Source: Herbaspirillum sp. 3R11 (GTDB lineage: Bacteria; Pseudomonadota; Gammaproteobacteria; Burkholderiales; Burkholderiaceae_D). From it: 64,000 nt of DNA. The DNA is taken from the NCBI RefSeq assembly GCF_004563925.1, contig NZ_SPNJ01000004.1:310001-374000 (forward strand). The letters are read 5' to 3'. Each line of letters opens with the position of its first letter. Within the stretch, counting starts at the first letter, position 1. A program made the position numbers and the translations under genes. Positions 44,938 to 54,435 of this stretch are shown piece after piece. The notes beneath the pieces are model-generated. The model saw nothing but the letters and a program-made list of their open reading frames with translations, was not told where the DNA came from and did no database searches.

Positions 44938-46775
44938 GCACCCCGGCCAGCATGGAAGCAATACAACTGACTTGCCCATTGCCGCTGCCTACGCGCAAGA
45001 ATGGCCTCTGCGATGACGAGGTGAATATCGGCCTGTTCTTTGACGGCACCGGCAACAACAAGGAGACGGATCAGCCTCACAACAGCCACAGCAATGTGGC
45101 GCGTCTGTATGAGGCCTATAAGGAAAATGGGAAGAATCGAGATGACCCCACCGATCCCTATCCCAATTTTTACCGTTATTACATCGAAGGCGTCGGGACA
45201 GAGTGCGAACCGATCAACGACCCCGGTGGCACCGATGACGGCGCCGCGTTCGGCGTCGGCGGCAAGGCGCGCATTGTCCTGGGGCTGCTGCATGTGCTCA
45301 ATTCCCTGTATCAGTTTGTGATGAACCGCCACAGGAAGCACCGCTACACGCCGCTGTTTGACAGAGACCGGATCGCAGCCCTGTGTTACGACAGCAACTA
45401 CGTCAAGGTCGCCCCCGAGATCATGGCAAAGTACCAGCGCATCCTGCTCGAACTGAAGCTGAGCGACAGTCTGGTCGATGGTTCAAAAAACGCGCGCGAG
45501 GCGTTTTTCAGAGAGCAGGCGGGAAAGCTCACCGGCCTGCTGTCGCACTTCGACACGCGCCCGACGGTGACGTCGATCTATCTGGATGTGGTGGGTTTCT
45601 CGCGCGGGGCGGCAGAGGCGCGGGTATTTGCCAACTGGCTCAATGACACCATGATGCACAGCGAAGGGAAACTGTTCGGCATCAATGCGACGATCCGCTT
45701 CATGGGCTTGTTTGACACGGTGGCGGCGGTGGTGGGCCAGGGTGGGATGGGCAGCATCATGCGCGCAGCGACCTGGCGCGAAGGACACGACGACTGGGCC
45801 TGCATACGCGACTTGCAGGTCCCGGCCAAGCCCATCGTGCAGAATTGCGTGCATCTGGTGGCCTTACATGAGCTGCGCACCTCGTTTCCCGGTGACAGCG
45901 TCTACCGCGATCAGGTCGATCCCCACGACAGCACCAGGCATACCGAGATCAAACCAGACAACTGCGAAGAGCGCATCCGCCCCGGTTCGCACAGCGACCT
46001 GGGCGGCGGCTATGCGCCGGGCGAACAGGGCAAGGGTGTCGATCGCAACCTCAACCCGGTGCAAAGCGACGATGGCCACAAGTTGTCGCAGGTGTATCTC
46101 AATGAAATGTATCAGGCGGCGCTGGCGAGTTGCGAGCTTCATTTCGATAAAAAACCGTGGCTGACGTTCAGCGATAAACAGGCCGATACCCGCAATATGG
46201 ATCAGCAATTCACCAGCAACCCACAAATAAAAAATGCCATCCAGAATTACTTCACCCAATGCGGCGTAGCGACGAATCTGTCGCTGGAGCACGCCTTGAA
46301 GCAGCATGGCCTACGCTATCTAGCCTGGCGCTATCAAGTCAATAAAGACAAGCGCTTTGAGCAGTTGCCCAGCATGCAGATTGCCTGGCGCACCGATCCG
46401 GGCAGGGTGAACTACTGCCTCGAAGGAGAAAAGGTGTTTGCCCAGCAGGTGAGTGATCTGGAGGATGACAGGGCCAGCAGGAATATGGATGAGGAAGGCC
46501 GGCGCAACCACCGCGAAGCAAAAGACATCCTGAGACAAATACGGGAGATGCGGAACCGGGATGGACTGGAATGGTTTTTCGATCAACACGTGCATGATTC
46601 GATCGCCGGCTTCAGGGAGCAGACCAAGTCCAACGTCAAATTCGATCTCGCCGAGCAGCAGCGCTACGTGCGTTATCGCTTGTTGTATCGCGGTGTCGAT
46701 GCGGAAGGCAACTCGGTGCCGCTCAACTCGAAATTGAAGCCGCTTGATGCAACAACATTTACACACATGACTTAA
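44934..46775 (+). CDS. DUF2235 phospholipase of the Tle1 type, probable type VI secretion effector
   Basis: The 613-residue protein has no signal peptide and belongs to DUF2235, the alpha/beta-hydrolase group that contains the type VI lipase effector Tle1. The N-terminal IGLFFDGTGNN is the family's opening motif. The catalytic triad is intact: Ser223 in GFSRG, Asp261 in GLFDTVA and His353 in GSHSDLGGGY. Lack of an export signal fits delivery by a type VI machine into a rival's periplasm, where it would attack phospholipids. No VgrG, PAAR or structural type VI gene is in the window, so the effector is orphaned here. A housekeeping lipase role cannot be ruled out. Confidence 0.88.
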   Translation: MSTPASMEAIQLTCPLPLPTRKNGLCDDEVNIGLFFDGTGNNKETDQPHNSHSNVARLYEAYKENGKNRDDPTDPYPNFYRYYIEGVGTECEPINDPGGTDDGAAFGVGGKARIVLGLLHVLNSLYQFVMNRHRKHRYTPLFDRDRIAALCYDSNYVKVAPEIMAKYQRILLELKLSDSLVDGSKNAREAFFREQAGKLTGLLSHFDTRPTVTSIYLDVVGFSRGAAEARVFANWLNDTMMHSEGKLFGINATIRFMGLFDTVAAVVGQGGMGSIMRAATWREGHDDWACIRDLQVPAKPIVQNCVHLVALHELRTSFPGDSVYRDQVDPHDSTRHTEIKPDNCEERIRPGSHSDLGGGYAPGEQGKGVDRNLNPVQSDDGHKLSQVYLNEMYQAALASCELHFDKKPWLTFSDKQADTRNMDQQFTSNPQIKNAIQNYFTQCGVATNLSLEHALKQHGLRYLAWRYQVNKDKRFEQLPSMQIAWRTDPGRVNYCLEGEKVFAQQVSDLEDDRASRNMDEEGRRNHREAKDILRQIREMRNRDGLEWFFDQHVHDSIAGFREQTKSNVKFDLAEQQRYVRYRLLYRGVDAEGNSVPLNSKLKPLDATTFTHMT

Positions 46776-46794
46776 AACCACTTCGGTGGCACAA

Positions 46795-46823
46795 GGCCTG
46801 CAATGCGCCTGACATTGCAGGCC
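46795..46823 (+). terminator. Strong hairpin after the lipase gene
   Basis: GGCCTGCAATG and CATTGCAGGCC form a perfect 11-base stem around a seven-base loop, 19 bases after the stop. It has no T run; it could block transcription or protect the 3' end. Confidence 0.5.
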
Positions 46824-46944
46824 CGGTCAAAGACCTACGTCGCGTAAGGATATGCCAGCGCAATTCTCATCTAAAATCGATATCCTTCGCTTCATCCGTG
46901 CCACCTAGCCGGCAGCCTCCCAGTATCCACCCTCGGAGAGAACC

Positions 46945-47556
46945 ATGCCATACAGCCTGCCCGCCCTGCCTTACGCCTACGACGCGCTGGAGCCGCACAT
47001 CGATTCCCAGACCATGGAAATCCATCACACCAAGCATCACCAGACCTACATCAACAACCTCAACGCCGCCGTCGCCGGCAGCGAGTGGGAAAAACTCAGC
47101 GTCGAAGAACTGGTGGCGCGCGTCAAGGACGTCCCCGACAGCATCAAGGCCGCCGTGATCAACCAGGGCGGCGGCCACGCCAATCATTCGCTGTTCTGGC
47201 TGGTGATGTCACCGACCGGCGGCGGCACGCCCGAAGGAAAACTGGCAGCCGCCATTGATGCCGAGCTCGGCGGTTTCGACACCTTCAAGGAAGCCTTCAC
47301 CAAGGCCGCCATTTCACGCTTCGGCAGCGGCTGGGCCTGGCTCAGCGTCACGCCGCAAAAGAAGCTGGTGGTCGAAAGCAGCGGCAACCAGGACAGTCCG
47401 CTAATGAACGGCAACACGCCGATTCTCGGCCTCGATGTGTGGGAACACGCCTACTACCTGCGCTACCAGAACCGCCGCCCGGAATACATCGGCGCCTTCT
47501 ACAACGTCGTCAACTGGCCGGAAGTCGCGCGCCGTTATGCCGCAGCCGTGCAGTAA
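46945..47556 (+). CDS. sodA: Superoxide dismutase, Mn-type
   Basis: The enzyme converts superoxide to oxygen and hydrogen peroxide in the cytosol. The 203-residue protein carries the metal ligands in [19 protein letters not shown] and DVWEHAYYL. The segments [10 protein letters not shown] and GNQDSPLM place the active-site Gln as in Mn-dependent rather than Fe-dependent enzymes; cambialistic behaviour is possible. A TAAAAT hexamer at 46872-46877 may be its -10. The DUF2325 gene follows 36 bases later on the same strand. Confidence 0.93.
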   Translation: MPYSLPALPYAYDALEPHIDSQTMEIHHTKHHQTYINNLNAAVAGSEWEKLSVEELVARVKDVPDSIKAAVINQGGGHANHSLFWLVMSPTGGGTPEGKLAAAIDAELGGFDTFKEAFTKAAISRFGSGWAWLSVTPQKKLVVESSGNQDSPLMNGNTPILGLDVWEHAYYLRYQNRRPEYIGAFYNVVNWPEVARRYAAAVQ

Positions 47557-47592
47557 GGCGGTCGGGTTTACGCAGGAAGGGAGGATCGCAAC

Positions 47593-48225
47593 ATGACCAT
47601 GCACATTCAGGACGTGACGCTGCTGGAACAGGAGCAGCGCGCCATGGTTTCGCACCTGGCGCGCGTGCAGCATCGCTGCAGCGCGGTGATCCAGGAGCAG
47701 GCCGCCGAGATCGCCACGCTCCAGGCACAGGCCATGCGCCTGCGCGCGGCCGTGATCGCACGCGATTCGGCACTGGCCTGGGCGTATGAAGATCGCGCCG
47801 CGCTGGAGGCATCGATCCCCAACCTGCCGCAACGCGCGACGTTGGCGCGGCGTGTGAAGGAACTGAGCAAACGTCTGCAGGAGTTGATGCGGGAGAAGTT
47901 GCTGCCGGTGTATGCACCGGCGATTTCTTCGACGATGACCGACGAACGGGAGAAGAGAGGATCGGCGGAATCAGCGGAATCCGGCGAACTCTCAGGACTG
48001 GAAGCCAGCATCGTGGCCGCCGACCTGGTGATCTGCCAGACCGGCTGCCTCAGTCACGGCGCCTACTGGCGCGTGCAGGACCACTGCAAGCGCACCGGCA
48101 AGACCTGCATGCTGGTGGAACAACCGGCCAGCGTTCGCATCATGCGCATTCACCAGGACGGCGAAGGCGGGCGCAGCGGCGCACTGGAACAGCAAGCGCC
48201 GATGGCGCTTATCCCGAAGGATTAA
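47593..48225 (+). CDS. DUF2325 family protein
   Basis: The 210-residue protein has an N-terminal helical region rich in Ala, Arg and Gln (about residues 10-105, possible coiled coil) and a C-terminal DUF2325 domain with DLVICQTGCLSHGAYWRVQDHCKRTGKTCMLVEQP. The paired cysteines there could respond to redox or bind metal. Its position 36 bases after sodA suggests a link with oxidative stress, which is inference only. The final codons overlap the end of the convergent SulP gene. Confidence 0.85.
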   Translation: MTMHIQDVTLLEQEQRAMVSHLARVQHRCSAVIQEQAAEIATLQAQAMRLRAAVIARDSALAWAYEDRAALEASIPNLPQRATLARRVKELSKRLQELMREKLLPVYAPAISSTMTDEREKRGSAESAESGELSGLEASIVAADLVICQTGCLSHGAYWRVQDHCKRTGKTCMLVEQPASVRIMRIHQDGEGGRSGALEQQAPMALIPKD

Positions 48226-49730
48226 GAACGCGCGCCGGCGACGTCCGGCTCGCCGACGTCCATGCCTACACGCTGCAGCAGTTGATGGCTGCGGCGTGAC
48301 AGATGGGCCAGCTGCAGGTGCTTGCCGGCGCGGGTGTAGCGCTCGGACAGCGCTTCCAGCGCGGCGATGGCCGAATGATCGGCGAAGTGCAGATGGCGGC
48401 AGTCGACCACCACGCGCTGCGGATCCTGCGCCGGGTCGAACAACTCCTGGAAATGCGCGGTCGATGCGAAGAACAGCGTGCCGTGCGGGACGTAGGTTTT
48501 TTCGCCATCACCAGAATCCTGCACCTCGGCGCGAATCTCGCGCGCATGCTGCCAGGCGAAATTGAGCGCCGCAATGACGATGCCGCACAGCACCGCCACC
48601 GCCAGATCCGTGAACACCGTAATCACCGTGACCGCGACGATCACCAGCGCATCGTTGCGCGGCACCTTGCCGAGCACGCGCAGCGAACCCCAGGCGAAAG
48701 TCTGCTGCGCCACCACGAACATCACACCCACCAGCGCGGCCAGCGGAATGCGTTCGATCAGCGGCGACAGGAACAGGATGAACAACAGGATCATCACGCC
48801 GCTGACCGCTCCCGACAGCCGCGAACGGCCGCCCGAGCTGAGGTTGATCATGGTCTGGCCGATCATGGCGCAACCGCCCATGCCGCCGAACAGTCCCGAC
48901 ACCACGTTGGCAGCGCCCAGCGCCAGGCATTCGCGATTGGCCTGGCCACGCGACTCGGTGATTTCATCGGTGAGGTTGAGCGTGAGCAGCGTTTCCAGCA
49001 AACCGACGATGGCCATCAGCACCGCATACGGCGCGACGATGCGCAAGGTCTCCAGCGTCAGCGGCACCTCGGGGAAATGCCACATCGGCAAACCGCCCGC
49101 AATGTGCGCCATGTCGCCCAGCGTGCGCGTCGGCAAACCCGTTGCCTGACTCAGCACTGCCACACCGACGATCGCCGCCAGCGCCGGCGGGATAGCGCGC
49201 GTCAGGCGCGGCAACAGATAGACGATCAGCATCGTCGCCGCCACCAGCGCCGCCATGATCAGCAACGGCGTACCGTGCAACCAGTGCGTGCCGCTGGCGT
49301 CGGTCTGTTTGAAATGTTCGAACTGCGCCATCGCGATCACGATCGCCAGTCCGTTGACGAAGCCCAGCATCACCGGATGCGGCACCATGCGGATCAGCTT
49401 GCCCAGCCGCAGCGCGCCGAACAGTAGCATCAGCACGCCGCTGAGCACCACCGTCAACAGGAAGTACTGCGCGCCGTGCTGCGCCACCAGCGCCACGATC
49501 ACCACCGCCATCGAACCGGCCGCGCCGGAAATCATGCCGGGCCGGCCGCCGAACAGCGCCGTGATGGTGCAAATGAAGAAGGCTCCGTACAAGCCCATCA
49601 AAGGATTGAGCTGGGCCACCAGCGCGAACGCGATGCACTCGGGCACCAGCGCAAACGACGACGTCAGGCCGGCCAGCACATTGGCTTTGCCGTGCGAGAA
49701 CCACTCATCGCGAAAAGAAGTTGTAGTCAT
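48222..49730 (-). CDS. SulP-family anion transporter with STAS domain
   Basis: The 502-residue inner-membrane protein has about 12-14 hydrophobic segments typical of SulP carriers (sulfate, bicarbonate or other anions). Motifs include ALVPECIAFALVAQLNPLMGLYGAF near the N-terminus and GLFGGMGGCAMIGQTMIN, where classical SulP proteins have a similar loop. A cytoplasmic STAS domain follows (about residues 400-490, with VVVDCRHLHFADHSAIAALEAL). The substrate cannot be told from sequence. It overlaps the convergent DUF2325 gene by four bases. Confidence 0.92.
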   Translation of the reverse strand: MTTTSFRDEWFSHGKANVLAGLTSSFALVPECIAFALVAQLNPLMGLYGAFFICTITALFGGRPGMISGAAGSMAVVIVALVAQHGAQYFLLTVVLSGVLMLLFGALRLGKLIRMVPHPVMLGFVNGLAIVIAMAQFEHFKQTDASGTHWLHGTPLLIMAALVAATMLIVYLLPRLTRAIPPALAAIVGVAVLSQATGLPTRTLGDMAHIAGGLPMWHFPEVPLTLETLRIVAPYAVLMAIVGLLETLLTLNLTDEITESRGQANRECLALGAANVVSGLFGGMGGCAMIGQTMINLSSGGRSRLSGAVSGVMILLFILFLSPLIERIPLAALVGVMFVVAQQTFAWGSLRVLGKVPRNDALVIVAVTVITVFTDLAVAVLCGIVIAALNFAWQHAREIRAEVQDSGDGEKTYVPHGTLFFASTAHFQELFDPAQDPQRVVVDCRHLHFADHSAIAALEALSERYTRAGKHLQLAHLSRRSHQLLQRVGMDVGEPDVAGARS

Positions 49731-50024
49731 TGATCGTTATCCATAATCCGATGCCGGTGCGTACTTCGGTATCCATGCAAAAACATGACACCGGAAGCAT
49801 GCAATATGCACACCAGCAACTGGGAAAACAGCGATGACGACCTGCAGGAAAGACGACGCCTGCGTAAAAACAGGCAGCGCTTCAGGGAAATGGAGATGTC
49901 AGATTGTTGCGCAGGAGGCAATGTACAAACCGGATCGACACCCGCGAGATGCGGCGCCGATCCGTGCATTTTACCGCATCTCGCTCCTTGGCCCGCGCCC
50001 TGTCCTCACCTCAGGCCGACAGCG

Positions 50025-51656
50025 TCAATGCGAAGGAAGCAACTTGGAAGGTCGCGCAGAAGACAACGACGAACCCAATGACGCCGTCGAACGCGATCCA
50101 TGGTCGAGCGAAAACACGCTCACCAGTTGCGCCAGCGAAGCCGCCTGCGTCTGCATGGAAGACGCCGCTGCCGCCGCTTCCTCCACCAGCGCCGCATTCT
50201 GCTGGGTCATTTCATCCATCTGGCTGATGGCGTGGTTGACCTGCTCGATGCCGGAGGATTGCTCGCGGCTGGCCAGACTGATCTCGCCGACGATCTCCGC
50301 CACTTTGCGCACGCTGTCGACCACACGCTCCATGGTGGCGCCGGCCTGTTCCACCAGCACGCCGCCGTCGCCGACTTTTTTCACCGAGTCGTCGATCAGC
50401 AGCTTGATCTCTTTCGCCGCAGTGGCGCTGCGTTGCGCCAGGCTGCGCACTTCGCTTGCCACCACCGCAAAGCCGCGGCCCTGCTCGCCCGCACGCGCAG
50501 CTTCAACGGCGGCGTTCAAGGCCAGGATATTGGTCTGAAAAGCAATGCCGTCGATCACGCTGATGATGTCGACGATCTTGCGCGACGAGCCGTTGATGGC
50601 GCTCATGGTCGCCACCACACGCCCGACCACTTCGCCGCCTTCGACCGCAATGCCAGACGCCGCCGCCGCTAACCGGCTGGCCGTGTCGGCATTGTCGGCA
50701 TTCTGGCGCACGGTGGAGATCAGTTCTTCCATCGCCGATGCGGTCTCTTCCAGCGCGCTGGCCTGCTGCTCGGTGCGCGCCGAGAGATCGTGGTTGCCGA
50801 CGCTGATCTCGGCGGACGCCACCGCAATCGTATTGGTGCCCTGGCGCACATTGCTGACGATGTTGCGCAAGCTGCCGTTCATGTCGTTGAGGGAAGACAG
50901 CAACTGCCCGACTTCATCGGCGCTCTTGCCATCGCCACCGCTGACCTGTGTGGTCAGATCGCCGGCGGCGACGCGGCGCGAAATGTCCAGCGCGGCATTG
51001 AGCGGACGCGTGATGCCCACGGTCAGGTACCAGGCGCAGAAGCATCCCAGCAGCAGCGACAAGCCTTCCAGGATCAACAACAGGCGGCGACTTCCTGCGG
51101 CGATCTCCTCGATCTGCTGCGTGGTCTTGTCGATGTCGCGCTGCTCCAGTTCCAGCAGCTTGAGCATGGAATCCTGATAGCTTCTTGCCAGCGGCACGAA
51201 CTCCTGGTCCACCATGCGATTGCCCTCCTCGATGTTGCCGGCCGACTTCAGGTCGAGGATGCGGTAGTGCGAGGCCAGATAAACCTTGCGGCGTTCGCCG
51301 ATGTTCTGGAACAGGGATTTTTCTTCATCGCTGCTCAACAACTCGCCGACTTCCTTTTGCAGGCGCGTGGAGTTGTTGGTCGAGGCCTTGGCTTCATCGA
51401 TGAAATAGGTCTTGAGCGTAGGATCAGCGCTACGAGAGATCGCAATCGTGCGCACAATGCCGGCGCGCAGGCTGCCATACCAGCTGGAGATCAGGCGCTC
51501 CTTGCGCGCCGATTGCTCCACCATCGCGCGCGTCACGTCCGACACCGCCTGCAGCCGCCAGATGCCGATGGCCGTGATGACGATGGACAGCAGCATGATC
51601 GCGGCAAAGCCCAGTGTCAGCCGTTTGCCGATTTTCATTCTTCCCATGATGCGCAT
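50025..51656 (-). CDS. Methyl-accepting chemotaxis protein
   Basis: The 543-residue inner-membrane receptor has a first membrane segment (about 12-32), a periplasmic four-helix-bundle sensor, a second membrane segment near 190-212, a HAMP domain and a long cytoplasmic signalling domain. The hairpin tip reads [26 protein letters not shown], diagnostic of chemoreceptors. The C-terminus lacks an NWETF-type tether for CheR/CheB, so methylation probably relies on other receptors. The start could be any of three close ATGs (51656, 51647 or 51638). The ligand is unknown. Confidence 0.92.
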   Translation of the reverse strand: MRIMGRMKIGKRLTLGFAAIMLLSIVITAIGIWRLQAVSDVTRAMVEQSARKERLISSWYGSLRAGIVRTIAISRSADPTLKTYFIDEAKASTNNSTRLQKEVGELLSSDEEKSLFQNIGERRKVYLASHYRILDLKSAGNIEEGNRMVDQEFVPLARSYQDSMLKLLELEQRDIDKTTQQIEEIAAGSRRLLLILEGLSLLLGCFCAWYLTVGITRPLNAALDISRRVAAGDLTTQVSGGDGKSADEVGQLLSSLNDMNGSLRNIVSNVRQGTNTIAVASAEISVGNHDLSARTEQQASALEETASAMEELISTVRQNADNADTASRLAAAASGIAVEGGEVVGRVVATMSAINGSSRKIVDIISVIDGIAFQTNILALNAAVEAARAGEQGRGFAVVASEVRSLAQRSATAAKEIKLLIDDSVKKVGDGGVLVEQAGATMERVVDSVRKVAEIVGEISLASREQSSGIEQVNHAISQMDEMTQQNAALVEEAAAAASSMQTQAASLAQLVSVFSLDHGSRSTASLGSSLSSARPSKLLPSH

Positions 51657-51702
51657 ATTTCCCCCGGTGGATGTAGCTGATGCCGCTGATGCAATGGATA
51701 CC

Positions 51703-52686
51703 CTAGCGTGCGACGATATGACCCAGCCGCACCACGGTCACGCCGGGTCCGAGCTGGCGCAGCGACGGCATGACGATGACGCAGTTGTCGTAGGGCGTGA
51801 CGAATTCACGTGCACCTTCGCGTGCGATGACGGTACCGGCCTTGGCGATGATCTCCATGCCGCGATAGTCTTCGGCAAATTCAAAATCGTAGGAGGTCGC
51901 CACCACCGGCTCGGTCACGCGGAAGAAACGTTGCGGTGCCGGTGCGCCCGCCAGCATGAAAGCGCGCAAATCGAGTTCGGTCATCACGCCGGTGGCGATC
52001 AGGAAGCGGCAAGCCGAATCCATCGCCACGTCCTTGCTGCGCGTGGAGAAATGCTGCCCGGTCTCGATCAGCAAGGCATTCCTGGCGCTGGCCGGATCGC
52101 CGAAGCCGGCGTAGTCGCGCATGCGCTTGCCGTTGGGATGGCCGACGTCGATGATCACGTGTTCCGGCGCGCCGACGTCGGCGGCAAATTGGATGCCTTT
52201 TTCCAGCGGACCGCTGACGATCAGCGGCGGTGCTTCTTCATGCATTGAATGCAGGTCGAGCATGTAGTCGACGGTGTCGATGATGGGTCGCAACTGGCGC
52301 GCGCGGCGCAGTTCGGCGCTGTCTTCTGCGCCGTCGAGACGCTCCGACGACCAGACCCGGTTCATGTCTTCATCAACGTAGCGCGTCGCATCCGGATTGC
52401 GCGCATCAAAGCGGCGATAGGCCTCGACGTTGGCGAAGCCGAGCGTGATGCGGCCCTTCAGCGGACGCAAACCGGCTTGCAGCAGGCGGCCGACGGTAAT
52501 GGCGCCGCTGACTTCATTGCCGTGCATCAGCGCCATGATCATCACGTGCGGACCGGCGACGCCGCTGTCGATGCTGTGCACATAGTCGACGCCGGTATTG
52601 CCGTGCTGCCATCTGGCGATGTCGGGAAACTCCACCTCGACCGGATAGTGTTTCAGTTGTGCGCGTACTTGTTCCAAGGTTTTCAT
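51703..52686 (-). CDS. Succinylglutamate desuccinylase/aspartoacylase family metalloenzyme
   Basis: The 327-residue protein belongs to the AstE/AspA zinc-carboxypeptidase-like family, which removes acyl groups from N-acyl amino acids or related amides. Zinc ligands are in MHGNEVSG (His, Glu) and DLHSMHE (His). The C-terminal beta-domain (with [11 protein letters not shown]) is present. Substrate not determinable. It is followed upstream by an MHS-family transporter and a LysR gene on the same strand, suggesting a small uptake-and-hydrolysis unit. Confidence 0.88.
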   Translation of the reverse strand: MKTLEQVRAQLKHYPVEVEFPDIARWQHGNTGVDYVHSIDSGVAGPHVMIMALMHGNEVSGAITVGRLLQAGLRPLKGRITLGFANVEAYRRFDARNPDATRYVDEDMNRVWSSERLDGAEDSAELRRARQLRPIIDTVDYMLDLHSMHEEAPPLIVSGPLEKGIQFAADVGAPEHVIIDVGHPNGKRMRDYAGFGDPASARNALLIETGQHFSTRSKDVAMDSACRFLIATGVMTELDLRAFMLAGAPAPQRFFRVTEPVVATSYDFEFAEDYRGMEIIAKAGTVIAREGAREFVTPYDNCVIVMPSLRQLGPGVTVVRLGHIVAR

Positions 52687-52797
52687 GCGATTGCTCCAGC
52701 ATCCAGGCTGATCATGTGAACGGATGCGCTGTAGCGCATCCGGCCTGAAGAATGAAAAAATGAGTGGAAAAATAAATGAATGAGGAAGCCGCTCCGC

Positions 52798-54135
52798 TTA
52801 CAGCGTCGGATTGCGGCCCATGCGGCGGCCCAGCACAATCACCGCAGTCAGGCTGATCAGCGCCGTCGCCATGACATAGAAGCTCGGCGCCATCTTGTTT
52901 TCGGTCGCGGCGATCATCCAGGTCACGATCAACGGCGAGAAGCCGCCGAACAAGGTCACCGAAAAGTTGTAGCTCAGCGCCAGACCCGTGCCACGCGTCT
53001 CTGTCGGGAAAATATCCGACAGCATCGCCGGGATCGGTCCAAGACTGGCTGCGATCAGCACGCCCACGATGCCCTGTACCGCAATCAGCGTGGTCACGGT
53101 CGGCCAGGTGTTGAGCAGCATAAACAGCGGGTACGAGGTCAGGCCGATAGCCAACATCGCCATCGTCAGCACGCGGAAGCGGCCGTAGCGATCCGATAGC
53201 GTGCCGAACACCGGCGCCGTCAGCATCAGCACCAACCCGGTGATCAGTGCACCGACGAAGGACGAGGTGGCGGGGATGTGCAGTTGCTTGAGCGCATACG
53301 TCGGCATGTACAGCTTGTGCACGTAGTTGAAAGCGGTGGCGCCGGCCACCACACCGATGGCGAGCAGCAACTTGACGCGGTCGCGCACCAGCACCAGCAT
53401 CAGCGGCGATTTCTCGGCCTTGGCGACAGCAGCTGCGGCGGCGATCTTCTTGAACTCCGGCGTTTCATCAATCTGGCTGCGGATGTAAAGACCGACCGGA
53501 CCCACCAGCAAACCGAAGCAGAACGCCACGCGCCAGCCCCAGTCGTTGAGCTGCGCATCCGTCAGGCTGTAGCTGAGCAAAGCGCTGATGCCGGCAGCGA
53601 GCACCGTCGCCAGGCCTTGCGTCGACAACTGCCAGCTGGCGAAGAAGCCGCGGCGCTTGGCATCGGCATGTTCCACCATGAAGGCGGTGGCGGCGCCGAA
53701 TTCGCCGCCGGTGGAAAAGCCTTGCAGCAGGCGCGCCACGATGATGATCAGCGGCGAGGCGATGCCGATCTGCGCATAGGTCGGCGCAAACGCAATCATC
53801 GCCGTGCCGACCATCATGATCAGGATCGAGACGGTCAGCGACGCCTTGCGTCCGGCGCGGTCGGCATACGAGCCGAGCACGATGGCACCGAGTGGACGGA
53901 TCACGAAGGAGATACCGAAGGTGCCCACGCTGAGCAGCAGCGAGGTGGTCTCGTCCTGCGTTGGGAAGAACAGTTTGCCGATCACCACGGCGAAGTAGCC
54001 GTAGATCAGCAGGTCGTAGAATTCCAGCGCGTTGCCGATGCTGGCGGCGCAGATTTCTTTCCAGGGATTTTTGCGTTTGGCTGCCGAAGGTGCGGTGGCG
54101 GACAGTGGTGACGACGACTCGAATTCAGCTGACAT
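52798..54135 (-). CDS. MFS transporter, metabolite:H+ symporter (MHS) family
   Basis: The 445-residue inner-membrane symporter has twelve hydrophobic segments. The opening ICAASIGNALEFYDLLIYGYFAVVIGKLFFP and the loop GSYADRAGRKASL, with GGEFGAATAFMVEHA later, are hallmarks of the MHS family (relatives of ProP, KgtP and citrate carriers). The ATG at 54135 is preferred over 54168 because GGGAG lies upstream and length is then normal. It probably brings in an organic or N-acyl amino acid for the neighbouring deacylase. Confidence 0.92.
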   Translation of the reverse strand: MSAEFESSSPLSATAPSAAKRKNPWKEICAASIGNALEFYDLLIYGYFAVVIGKLFFPTQDETTSLLLSVGTFGISFVIRPLGAIVLGSYADRAGRKASLTVSILIMMVGTAMIAFAPTYAQIGIASPLIIIVARLLQGFSTGGEFGAATAFMVEHADAKRRGFFASWQLSTQGLATVLAAGISALLSYSLTDAQLNDWGWRVAFCFGLLVGPVGLYIRSQIDETPEFKKIAAAAAVAKAEKSPLMLVLVRDRVKLLLAIGVVAGATAFNYVHKLYMPTYALKQLHIPATSSFVGALITGLVLMLTAPVFGTLSDRYGRFRVLTMAMLAIGLTSYPLFMLLNTWPTVTTLIAVQGIVGVLIAASLGPIPAMLSDIFPTETRGTGLALSYNFSVTLFGGFSPLIVTWMIAATENKMAPSFYVMATALISLTAVIVLGRRMGRNPTL

Positions 54136-54435
54136 GCGGTGACTCCCATTCTCTCTCGTGCGGCGCATTCTGCTGAGATGGCAGTGGTGTCTGCGCCGCT
54201 TATTCTATTTGGCTCGCACGCCATGACATGTCTGACACGATGCTCGAAAATAGTGCGTTTTGTGCGCTATTGCACTCTATTTGTGAGCATCTTTCCAGAC
54301 GTACCGGAAGACGTTGCGAGAACTTTGAGGGAGTATAGTGAGCGCGATTTTTTGCTTATTGCCGTTTCGGCACAGGCTTGTGCTTTTTACTGCGAAGCGT
54401 GTTCGCAGCAGGCGGATCAAGAGGCAGATCAACCG
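54136..54435. promoter_or_regulatory. Gap upstream of the MHS transporter and downstream of a LysR gene
   Basis: No coding region is seen. The stretch contains a TGCGTTTTGTGCGCTATTG block with repeated TGCG motifs around 54245-54280 and probably holds the transporter promoter. No hairpin terminator for the LysR gene was seen. Confidence 0.35.

Noticed and set aside
49731-50024. 98-codon plus-strand frame between the SulP and chemoreceptor genes
   Set aside because: It runs into the chemoreceptor gene on the opposite strand, turns into an Arg/Pro-rich shadow and matches no family.
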